Source: Balneolaceae bacterium
GTDB taxonomy: Bacteria; Bacteroidota; Rhodothermia; Balneolales; Balneolaceae
NCBI GenBank assembly: GCA_007134665.1
Contig: SLKH01000277.1
Location: 1 to 13,713, forward strand
Length of the DNA: 13,713 nucleotides
Reading direction: 5' to 3'
This document shows, piece after piece, positions 5,382-12,432 of the stretch (position 1 is the first letter of the stretch; every line of letters starts with the position of its first letter). The translations under genes were made by a program, and so were the position numbers. The notes under the pieces were generated by a model that was given only the letters and a program-made list of their open reading frames with translations, was not told where the DNA came from and made no database searches.

Positions 5382-6557
5382 ATGATGTTTATAAAATATT
5401 CTTTCTCCACAGTAACTCATATACTGCTTTTTTTTCTCCTGTTTTACATGTTGATGAGTTGCCGCTCTGAAACGCCGTCTTATTCTGCCACTGATGTGGA
5501 AGTCGCGGAACTTGAACAGTTCGAAACCATTGTTGCCTATGAGGATAACATATTGGCCAATCCTTCTGTAATCAAGTATGACCGTGTTTCCAATCTCTTC
5601 GTTTACGATGGCGGTATCGGTAAGGTATTGAAGTTAGACAGCAACAGTGGCAGCGTGATAAACGAATTTGGACGGATGGGGCGTGGACCCGGGGAGTTTA
5701 TGAGTGTGAATAACATGTTTCTGACAGAACATCATCTCTTTATTGTCGATATCGTTCAACGTTTTATCCACAAATACGACAGAAATTTTGAATTGATCTC
5801 CACCAGGGATGTCGATATGCCGGCGCGTATCCTTCCGCCGCTCCCACCTCTGCCTCCCCTGCCTTCGGAGAATCAATCTTTCCTTGGAAGTGCTTACAGG
5901 GGCAACATCGATCTTCAACCTCATGTCACCGGAGATGGGAATGTGTTACTGCCACGTGTCCAAACCGGTGGAACGATCTATGAATTGACAGATTGGAAAA
6001 GGAATACGATTTCAGATATTGGGGAGGTACCGGAAGGCAGTTCATTTGAGGTAGATTTTGATGAATACAGAGCTGCTGTTTCGAGTCGCGAAGTCCCCGC
6101 CTTGTTTAAACCCAACAGTTTTCCGGTTAGCGATAAGGAAAATCCGGAAGAATACTTTCTTGTCTTCAGCGCTATCCCCATGATTGCGAAATATAATTCG
6201 ACGGGACAAAAGCTATGGGAAACGGAAATTACCGGCACCCCGGAGGTTACAGCCATCGAAAACATGTTCTATGAAACAATGGACCAGATCTTTCGCATTA
6301 CCGATGCCATAGGTCCGCTGAGAAAGTATACTTCAGGGATACACAGCCCTGAAGGCGCCTTATATTTGGCTGTCTACACGTACGGCCATCCGGACAATTC
6401 ACTGTGGATACACCAGTTTGACTCCACAGGGGAGCTTGTCCGCAGATACAAATTGATTTCAGAGGTTGAACTGACCCCTTACATCGACATGGATTTTACC
6501 GGTCGTCGTATTTTCGTTGTGACAGAAGAAGCAGAGATCAGGGCCTATTCATTCTAA
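5382..6557 (+). CDS. 6-bladed beta-propeller lipoprotein 2 (391 aa)
   Basis: A signal peptide with a long hydrophobic core (ILLFFLLFYMLMSC) ends in lipobox LMSC with Cys27, so a lipoprotein is predicted. The body has propeller strand units (VIKYDRVSNLFVYDGGIGKV, LKLDSNSG) and the motif GRMGRGPGEF at 97-106. It is clearly of the same superfamily as propellers 1 and 3 but diverged, and lacks their DQYGELLAQFQWPG end. A proline-rich tandem, PPLPPLPPLP at 152-161, interrupts it; this is unusual in a compact propeller and probably forms a surface loop between blades. Its last 100 bases have a degraded copy at 2764-2835, so a second gene of this subtype once stood before module 2. By position it would partner peptide 2 (inference). 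ATG 5385 is an equally possible start. Confidence 0.85.
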   Translation: MMFIKYSFSTVTHILLFFLLFYMLMSCRSETPSYSATDVEVAELEQFETIVAYEDNILANPSVIKYDRVSNLFVYDGGIGKVLKLDSNSGSVINEFGRMGRGPGEFMSVNNMFLTEHHLFIVDIVQRFIHKYDRNFELISTRDVDMPARILPPLPPLPPLPSENQSFLGSAYRGNIDLQPHVTGDGNVLLPRVQTGGTIYELTDWKRNTISDIGEVPEGSSFEVDFDEYRAAVSSREVPALFKPNSFPVSDKENPEEYFLVFSAIPMIAKYNSTGQKLWETEITGTPEVTAIENMFYETMDQIFRITDAIGPLRKYTSGIHSPEGALYLAVYTYGHPDNSLWIHQFDSTGELVRRYKLISEVELTPYIDMDFTGRRIFVVTEEAEIRAYSF

Positions 6558-6615
6558 GAGTCAGATCAAAGGTTCCCATCATCATTAGTTGGTGCATTAG
6601 CTACCAAGGCTATTC

Positions 6616-6654
6616 GAAACCAAATTAAGGGCCAATTTAAGGAGGTTTTTAAGG
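6616..6654 (+). repeat. 39-nt module-boundary element, copy 3 of 3
   Basis: It matches copies 1 and 2 at 36 of 39 positions; the only change is ATA to GCC in the middle. The rest of the HTH gene is absent upstream, so this piece has outlived its coding context. It lies 63 bases before the ATG of the VKOR relic. Confidence 0.8.
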
Positions 6655-6717
6655 TAAGTGTAGAAAGTAATTTGTATAAATAATATAAGCTTACTGTAGA
6701 AAAACATTTTGGATAAG

Positions 6718-6876
6718 ATGGACCAAGTTGTCTTAAACTATCTAAAACATCTTAATTTTCCGGTTTAAAAGAGCTATTTCGGAAATCTGATGTCTTTGGT
6801 GCTTAGCTTAACTGAGAGATTTTCTGATATTGAAAACAATGAACCTATTTCTTTTGTAGTCAACAACACAGAATGA
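6718..6876 (+). pseudogene. Internally deleted VKOR-thioredoxin relic (module 3)
   Basis: From ATG 6718 the frame reads MDQVVLNYLKHLNFPV, then TAA (6766-6768), then KSYFGNLMSLVLSLTERF, and ends FVVNNTE with TGA at 6874-6876. The first part matches residues 1-24 of the intact protein (MEQAVLKYLKLLNIPVSKGY); the last part matches its C-terminus (LAESFSLIEKNERSFTVINY). Both ends are in one frame, so roughly 490 residues were lost by an in-frame deletion, and TCA later or earlier became TAA. Every redox Cys of the family falls in the deleted part, so no function as an oxidoreductase is possible. The deletion ends lie near short ctga repeats in the intact gene (gaaaaactgata and gatctgacgg), suggesting slippage or illegitimate recombination. 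Confidence 0.85.
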
Positions 6877-6989
6877 GAATTTGGTCAGCATATTTTAACT
6901 GAAACATAGAGGGATTACAAACCGGCATCCTCTACGTCTAAAAGTGAAAATAAAATAGGCTAATTAAACAATAAAAAAGAGGTATATAT

Positions 6990-7277
6990 ATGAAAAATAA
7001 AATTATTAAATCATTAATGAATATTGGAAATTCACTTGGTCGATCTGAGTTGAAACAGATTGTGGCAGGTTTAGACGGAAGCTGTCAAGGTTCTACAAAT
7101 AATTGTAATTGTTATTGCTGCACAATTGGAAGTGATAATTGCACGTGGGAAGGGACTCTCTCAACTACATGTGGAGGAGCATCACATGATTGCTGCCAAC
7201 AGAGGTGTCAATCAATGATTTGGTGTCCTGGGGGCATGTATGTTGCAGCACTTTGTGGAGGGGGTGGTGGATGTTAA
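6990..7277 (+). CDS. Cys-rich double-glycine-type leader peptide 3 (95 aa precursor)
   Basis: The leader ends LGRSELKQIVAG (residue 27), with AG in place of GG; the core then starts LDGSCQGSTNNCNCYCC. The core has 13 cysteines (precursor positions 32, 39, 41, 43, 44, 51, 61, 68, 69, 73, 79, 89, 95) and ends in a glycine run plus Cys (GGGGGC). CNCY is shared with peptide 1, and the leader MNIG..L is shared with peptide 2 (LMNIGNSLGR versus LMNIGRTLSR). It is the longest and most divergent core. ATG 6990 follows a purine-rich site (aaaaaagaggt). The VKOR gene before it is a relic, so its disulfides would depend on the intact copy at 3212. Propeller 3 starts 87 bases after its stop, with no hairpin between. 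Confidence 0.85.
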   Translation: MKNKIIKSLMNIGNSLGRSELKQIVAGLDGSCQGSTNNCNCYCCTIGSDNCTWEGTLSTTCGGASHDCCQQRCQSMIWCPGGMYVAALCGGGGGC

Positions 7278-7364
7278 ATATTCTTCAATCGCTCTAAATA
7301 TCACTTTCTTATATTCTATTGAAACTTAAACTCAATAATATCCAACCAGCATAAACATATCAAC

Positions 7365-8660
7365 ATGCGCATAGGGGTTGGCATTGTTCTTATTCTTTTA
7401 TTTTCAGATTGTTTATTGCAAAATAACAAAAGGGGTTACGATAATGAAGACGAAATTCCCGAATACCTTTTGGATTTTGAAAACCTAACGATCTATCCGC
7501 AAGATGCGGACCCGGTTTATTCAATCCGATTTGAAAGGGACATGGCCTTCGAGGGTGGATATCAGGGTGGCGAAGATACCGGTACCTATCTCGGATCTAT
7601 GCGACATTTCACAATTGATGACAGTAACAGGGTCTATATCTATGACAATCGTTCCATTCATGTTTTATCACCTGACGGGAGTTACCTGGCAAGGATGGGG
7701 GGTGACGGGGAAGGCCCGGGAGAATTCCGCAGCATGACACCTGTAGAGTTAAAGATTCAGGGAAACTACCTATTTGCGTATGATGGGGATTTGCAAATGA
7801 TCCATATCTTTTCGTTGGAAACACATACGCATTTTCAAAGTATTGTTATGTCCCCGGATAGCTGGAGGGATCTTGATGAGTTGCAAGGATATCGTCCGAC
7901 ACCATGGGAGACTCCTCAACACTATTACGTGAGAAACGACAGTACAGTCCTGATGGGATTCAGGCAGCCATTTATATTCAGGGAGGATATGGTAACAGCA
8001 ACTGGAAACCCCAACCCGGAAGAGGAACAATACATCCGGTACTTTTTGATGGATATGGAAGGGGAAATCATCTCTGATAAAGTATTTGAGCAGGTCGATG
8101 TCAACTTTAATCCGGGTACTGTCAGGGGTGGTATGGTTGGTGTTATACCGCCTCTTCCCTCAGAAAGAAGTTCTTTGATTGCCGTATCGGACGACGGACA
8201 TATCTTTTCGGCTTGGGCGGAAGATTTTTTTATTGAGGTGCACTCTCCTGACGGAGAGTATTTGCGGGCATTTTACCATCCTTATACGAAAAGTTCATTA
8301 AACAATGAGGATATCCTCCATTATTCTTATGGTAGTGTTCCGCGACAGATACAACGGGATCTCCGGAATGCCGACTTTCCCGAAACCTGGCCGGCGCTGA
8401 ACATTATGCTTTTGGATGATGAGAACCGGCTCTGGATTTCCACGATTACCGATGATGAGGAGCAATATGTGTGGTGGGTTTTGGATCAATACGGAGAGTT
8501 GCTGGCGCAATTCCAATGGCCGGGTCAAAGACTATATCGCCACTCCGAAGGTAATAAAATCGTAACGATAAAGAATGGTTATCTCTATACCCATGAGACC
8601 GATGAGGAGAGCGGGGTTGAACAGATTGTACGGTATCGGGTCAAGATGCTGGAAATTTAA
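7365..8660 (+). CDS. 6-bladed beta-propeller protein 3, probable lipoprotein (431 aa)
   Basis: Close relative of propeller 1: shared EIPEYLLDFENLTIYP, PVYSIRFERD, the motif GGDGEGPGEF at 112-121, and the C-terminal run DDENRLWISTITDDEEQY / DQYGELLAQFQWPG. The N-terminus is short and hydrophobic (VGIVLILLFSDC) with Cys16 where a lipid would be attached, but Asp at -1 breaks the usual Gly/Ala/Ser rule, so lipidation is less sure than for its paralogs. It is slightly longer, with extra sequence at about 62-75 (FEGGYQGGEDTG) and about 200. It follows peptide 3 closely, so it is a candidate partner for that peptide. The next gene starts 105 bases on. Confidence 0.85.
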   Translation: MRIGVGIVLILLFSDCLLQNNKRGYDNEDEIPEYLLDFENLTIYPQDADPVYSIRFERDMAFEGGYQGGEDTGTYLGSMRHFTIDDSNRVYIYDNRSIHVLSPDGSYLARMGGDGEGPGEFRSMTPVELKIQGNYLFAYDGDLQMIHIFSLETHTHFQSIVMSPDSWRDLDELQGYRPTPWETPQHYYVRNDSTVLMGFRQPFIFREDMVTATGNPNPEEEQYIRYFLMDMEGEIISDKVFEQVDVNFNPGTVRGGMVGVIPPLPSERSSLIAVSDDGHIFSAWAEDFFIEVHSPDGEYLRAFYHPYTKSSLNNEDILHYSYGSVPRQIQRDLRNADFPETWPALNIMLLDDENRLWISTITDDEEQYVWWVLDQYGELLAQFQWPGQRLYRHSEGNKIVTIKNGYLYTHETDEESGVEQIVRYRVKMLEI

Positions 8661-8765
8661 CATTGTATTAAACCATTAATGAATGGATGTTGTTTTGCCC
8701 CTTTTATCTTTTAAATCTTGATTGAGTATTGAAGGCAAATAATACTTTTCAGAAGCACAATAATT

Positions 8766-10955
8766 ATGCTGAGATTTCCTACTTATCGCCAATACGACCA
8801 GATGGATTGTGGACCTACCTGCTTGCGCATGGTGGCACGCCACTACGGGCGAAGTTATACAATGGAGTTCCTGCGCCGCAAGAGTGGGATTAATCGCGAA
8901 GGTGTCTCGCTGCTGGGTATCAGCGAGGCGGCTGAAAACATCGGTTTTCGTACGGTCGGGGCCAAACTGACCTGGGATCAACTGAGAAAGGAAGCCCAGC
9001 TCCCCTGCATCATTTACTGGAGACAGTACCATTTTGTGGTTGTTTATCGCATCAAAGGAAAGAGAATCCATATTGCCGACCCGGCCCGGGGGAAGGTCGT
9101 CTACCAAAAGGAGGAATTTTTGCAGGCCGGGCTTAATGCAAAAAATAACGGGCAGAGCATGGGTATTGCTCTGTTGCTCTACCCCTCTCCGAAATTCTAT
9201 GAGCTGGAAGATGAGAAAAAAGACGGGTTAAATTTTGGGATTCTTCTACGATATGTTCTTCCCTATAAGAAATTAGTGTTCCAGCTTGCTCTGGGACTAT
9301 TTGCTGGCAGTATTCTACAGCTCATTTTTCCTTTCCTGACCCAGGCGGTTGTCGATATCGGGATCAACACCCGGGATCTGAACTTTATCTATCTGGTACT
9401 ACTGGCCCAGGTAATGCTTTTCGTCGGTCGAACAGGTGTGGAGTTTATTCGCTCCTGGATATTACTGCATATGAGTACACGGATCAACATCTCCATCCTC
9501 TCTGATTTTCTGATCAAGCTGATGAAGCTGCCAATGCCTTACTTTGATACGAAGATGACCGGTGATATTATGCAGCGGATGGAGGATCATGGCCGAATCC
9601 AAAATTTTCTGACGGGCCAGACGTTGAGCACACTGTTTTCATTTGCCAATCTGATAGTCTTTTCCATTGTGTTGGCTTGGTACCACATGGTAATCTTCAC
9701 CGTTTTTCTGATCTGTAGCGCGCTCTATGTAGTGTGGGTTTTTCTGTTTTTGAAGAAACGAAAGGAGCTCGATCACCGTCGATTCGGAATTTCTTCGGGC
9801 AATCAGAGCACTGTTATCCAGCTCATACAGGGAATGCAGGAAATCAAGCTAAACGGATGCGAAAAGCAAAAACGATGGGAGTGGGAACGTTTGCAAGCCC
9901 GCTTGTTCCACTATCAGGTAAAGAATTTGGCATTGAACCAATACCAGGAAGGTGGCGCCTTTTTTATCAATGAGGGCAAGAACATCGGTATCACATTTTT
10001 GTCGGCAATTGCAGTGGTTAACGGGCAGTTGACATTGGGAGCGATGCTTGCCATCCAGTATATAATCGGCCAGCTCAACGGGCCCATTCAGCAGCTTATC
10101 GGCTTTGTTCAGTCCACCCAGGATGCACACATCAGCCTGGAACGTCTTAACGAAATCCACCAGCAGCAAGACGAAGAACCGGCAGAGAAGATGCCGGTTC
10201 GCCAGCTCCCACCGGTCCGGGATCTCAACCTGCAGAAGCTTTGGTTCACCTATCCGGGTGCCGGTAATGAACCGGTCTTGCGGGATGTGAATCTTCACAT
10301 ACCAGAGGGTAAGATCACAGCACTCGTAGGCATGAGTGGGAGCGGTAAGACAACACTACTAAAGCTTCTGTTGAAATTCTACAATCCCGATAAGGGAGAG
10401 ATCAGGATCGGCGAGATGAATATGAGCATGATCAGCCATCGCTACTGGCGCAGCCACTGCGGGGCGGTCATGCAGGCCGGATTCATCTTTTCCGACTCAA
10501 TTGCGCGTAACATTGCAGTGGGTGATGAATCCCCCGATATGGGCAAGCTCGAACATGCCGTGCGGGTGGCCAACATCCATAAGTTTATCGAATCGCTTCC
10601 ACTCGGTTTTACCACGAGGATCGGATCGGAAGGAAACGGGATCAGCCAAGGGCAGCGCCAGCGCATTCTCATCGCACGGGCTGTGTACAAAGACCCGGAG
10701 TTTCTGTTTTTCGATGAGGCAACTAACGCGCTGGATGCCAACAACGAACGGGTCATCATGGAGAACATGCAGGAGTTTTTCCGTAACCGCACGGTTGTGG
10801 TTGTGGCACACCGTCTGAGTACGGTGAAGAATGCCGACAACATCGTCGTGCTGGCCGAGGGAAAGATCATTGAGCAGGGCACTCACTCCGAACTTGCGAG
10901 TATGGAGGGTGCCTACTACAACCTTGTTAAGAATCAGCTGGAATTGGGCAACTGA
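8766..10955 (+). CDS. C39-peptidase-containing ABC exporter (729 aa)
   Basis: A bacteriocin-type exporter that removes double-glycine leaders and pumps the core across the inner membrane. Residues 1-140 form the C39 peptidase with Gln9, catalytic Cys15 (QMDCGPTCLRM), His89 (YHFVVVY) and Asp105 (ADPARG). Residues 160-450 are the ABC membrane domain. The ATPase follows: Walker A GMSGSGKTT (522-530), Q-loop Gln570, signature ISQGQRQR (626-632, a Gln replacing one Gly of LSGGQ), Walker B FLFFDEAT (Asp650, Glu651), H-loop His682. All key residues are present, so it should be active. Length is typical for the family. It is the only exporter in the window and lies just after the three peptide modules, so it presumably serves all three. 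The adaptor gene follows after 32 bases. Confidence 0.95.
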   Translation: MLRFPTYRQYDQMDCGPTCLRMVARHYGRSYTMEFLRRKSGINREGVSLLGISEAAENIGFRTVGAKLTWDQLRKEAQLPCIIYWRQYHFVVVYRIKGKRIHIADPARGKVVYQKEEFLQAGLNAKNNGQSMGIALLLYPSPKFYELEDEKKDGLNFGILLRYVLPYKKLVFQLALGLFAGSILQLIFPFLTQAVVDIGINTRDLNFIYLVLLAQVMLFVGRTGVEFIRSWILLHMSTRINISILSDFLIKLMKLPMPYFDTKMTGDIMQRMEDHGRIQNFLTGQTLSTLFSFANLIVFSIVLAWYHMVIFTVFLICSALYVVWVFLFLKKRKELDHRRFGISSGNQSTVIQLIQGMQEIKLNGCEKQKRWEWERLQARLFHYQVKNLALNQYQEGGAFFINEGKNIGITFLSAIAVVNGQLTLGAMLAIQYIIGQLNGPIQQLIGFVQSTQDAHISLERLNEIHQQQDEEPAEKMPVRQLPPVRDLNLQKLWFTYPGAGNEPVLRDVNLHIPEGKITALVGMSGSGKTTLLKLLLKFYNPDKGEIRIGEMNMSMISHRYWRSHCGAVMQAGFIFSDSIARNIAVGDESPDMGKLEHAVRVANIHKFIESLPLGFTTRIGSEGNGISQGQRQRILIARAVYKDPEFLFFDEATNALDANNERVIMENMQEFFRNRTVVVVAHRLSTVKNADNIVVLAEGKIIEQGTHSELASMEGAYYNLVKNQLELGN

Positions 10956-10987
10956 TTATCCTCCAGCCGGAATGAACAGACCGGGAT

Positions 10988-12334
10988 ATGCAGAATGTAA
11001 CGACAGTACAACCTCCCAAAGAGGACCAACACCCTGTGCAGCCTCAAAGCAGGCATACACACGACCAGATCGACGTTCGCAGCGAGGAGGTGCAGGAGAT
11101 CATCGGTCGCCCGCCGCATGGGCTGGTGCGCTGGGGAATTACGGCCTTTTTTGGCGTGCTGATACTGGTTCTGCTCTCATCCTGGTTTATCCGGTATCCG
11201 GAAGTAATCGACGCACCGCTTCGCCTGACAGCGATACATGCGCCAAAGACCCTGGAAGCCCGGGTGAACGGAAAACTGGTTCGGCTTCCGGCCGAAAACA
11301 ATTCCGAAGTGCAACAGGGGCAGGTGCTTGGTTGGATAGAGAGTACAGCGAACCATGCCACCGTGCTGGAACTCTCCGAACTGATCGATGAGATGCGATC
11401 CTGGCTGATTGATGGGCAGTTGCACCAGTTTCATTCGGTGGAGTTGGCAGGTTTTATAAACATGGGGCCTTTACAGACAGGATTTCAGGGGTTTGAACAG
11501 TCCTTCAGGGAACTTCTATCATTTCTGGATGGAGGTTTCTACGTCCAGCAGAGGCATGTGCTCCAGCAGGAACTGGAATATACACGCCTGCTTCTTGAAA
11601 AGCTGATCGAGCAGAGAGAGATTCAGCAGGCTGAGTATGAGCTTTCAGAGCGGGAGTACGGGATGATGAAGCGGCTGGCCGAGCGGGAACTGGTCGCCCC
11701 GATAGAAGTCGACCGGGAGGAGAGCAACATGATCTCACGCCGACTGCCACTGCAGCAAACCGAGGCGTCGATTATCAACAATTACGTGTCCCAGGCCTCG
11801 AAAGAACAGGAGATCCTCGAACTGGAGCGCAGAATTGCCGAACAACAGTCGATCTTTCTGCAAGCGATCAACTCCCTCAAAAGCACTATCGACGATTGGA
11901 AATCCAACTACCTGATCACAGCCCCTTTTGACGGCCGGTTGATCTACACCGGAATCCTGCAGGAGAACCAGTCACTGTCTGCCGGACAGGAAATCTTCTA
12001 TGTACAGCCGGAAAACAGTGATTTTTTTGGAGAGCTGACCATTTCGCAAAATGCGTTTGGGAAGATTGAGGAAGGACAGGCGGTTTTGGTGCGTTTCAAC
12101 AGCTATCCACATCATGAATATGGTACGGTCGATGGGCGGCTGAGCTACGTATCGAATATCCCTGTTCGTGACAGTGTTTTTGTCGGCAAAGTGGAATTTC
12201 CGGACGGACTGGTAACCAATTATGGCAGACAGCTTACTCCCCGCAACGGCATGACCGGGCAGGCCGAAATCATCACCCAGGATATGCGTCTGATGGAACG
12301 TATTATCAATAACATGGTAAAGGAGTTGCACTGA
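10988..12334 (+). CDS. HlyD-family membrane fusion (adaptor) protein (448 aa)
   Basis: Periplasmic adaptor that links the ABC exporter to an outer-membrane channel. A cytoplasmic N-terminus (about 48 residues) leads through IIGRPPHGLVRWG into one membrane helix (about 49-67). The first lipoyl half is at 85-120 (ARVNGKLVRLPAENNSEVQQ, then GQVLG), a coiled-coil hairpin follows at about 185-305 (LEYTRLLLEKLIEQREI; RRIAEQQSIFLQ), the second lipoyl half at 307-342 (ITAPFDGRLIYTG), and the beta-barrel to about 430 (GQAVLVRFNSYPHHEYGTV). It begins 32 bases after the exporter stop, so the two are surely co-transcribed. No TolC-like gene is in the window; it may lie elsewhere. Confidence 0.92.
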   Translation: MQNVTTVQPPKEDQHPVQPQSRHTHDQIDVRSEEVQEIIGRPPHGLVRWGITAFFGVLILVLLSSWFIRYPEVIDAPLRLTAIHAPKTLEARVNGKLVRLPAENNSEVQQGQVLGWIESTANHATVLELSELIDEMRSWLIDGQLHQFHSVELAGFINMGPLQTGFQGFEQSFRELLSFLDGGFYVQQRHVLQQELEYTRLLLEKLIEQREIQQAEYELSEREYGMMKRLAERELVAPIEVDREESNMISRRLPLQQTEASIINNYVSQASKEQEILELERRIAEQQSIFLQAINSLKSTIDDWKSNYLITAPFDGRLIYTGILQENQSLSAGQEIFYVQPENSDFFGELTISQNAFGKIEEGQAVLVRFNSYPHHEYGTVDGRLSYVSNIPVRDSVFVGKVEFPDGLVTNYGRQLTPRNGMTGQAEIITQDMRLMERIINNMVKELH

Positions 12335-12432
12335 CCTAAACATTTAGTGACTCAAGTCGAAGAATTGATGAAGTAATTTCGTTGGAATGATTTTATAAGA
12401 ACCATTATATAAACGTATAACCAATCGATTAT

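Larger units (their letters stand above)
6558..6989 (+). other. 432-base region with no intact gene, made of module relics
   Basis: From left to right: about 58 bases of unassigned sequence (6558-6615), the 39-nt boundary element (6616-6654), a 63-base spacer like those in modules 1 and 2, the internally deleted VKOR relic (6718-6876), and a segment (6877 to about 6912) matching the sequence after the intact VKOR gene (ttggtcagcatatttt in both). Bases 6913-6989 are AT-rich and lack the ACCTGT/ACAGGT hairpin. A ribosome site (aaaaaagaggt) precedes peptide 3. Confidence 0.75.

Noticed and set aside
418..8660. Insertion sequence or transposon as the cause of the module duplications
   Set aside because: No transposase gene, terminal inverted repeats or target-site duplications are visible; tandem duplication with deletions and recombination between homologous parts explains the pattern.
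8661..8765. Promoter or terminator before the ABC exporter (ccatt/aatgg dyad near 8672-8685)
   Set aside because: The dyad has only five-base arms and no T-run, and no -35/-10 or Bacteroidota-type TTTG/TAnnTTTG pair with proper spacing could be identified.
8676..9107. Minus-strand ORFs (for example 8676-9107, 9849-10298, 10442-10882, 11972-12343)
   Set aside because: They lie opposite the exporter and adaptor genes whose domains are unmistakable; their translations show no recognisable motifs and are explained as complementary shadows.
10831..11391. Plus-strand 186-residue ORF overlapping the exporter end and adaptor start
   Set aside because: It crosses two clear genes in another frame and has an arginine/proline/serine-rich shadow composition.
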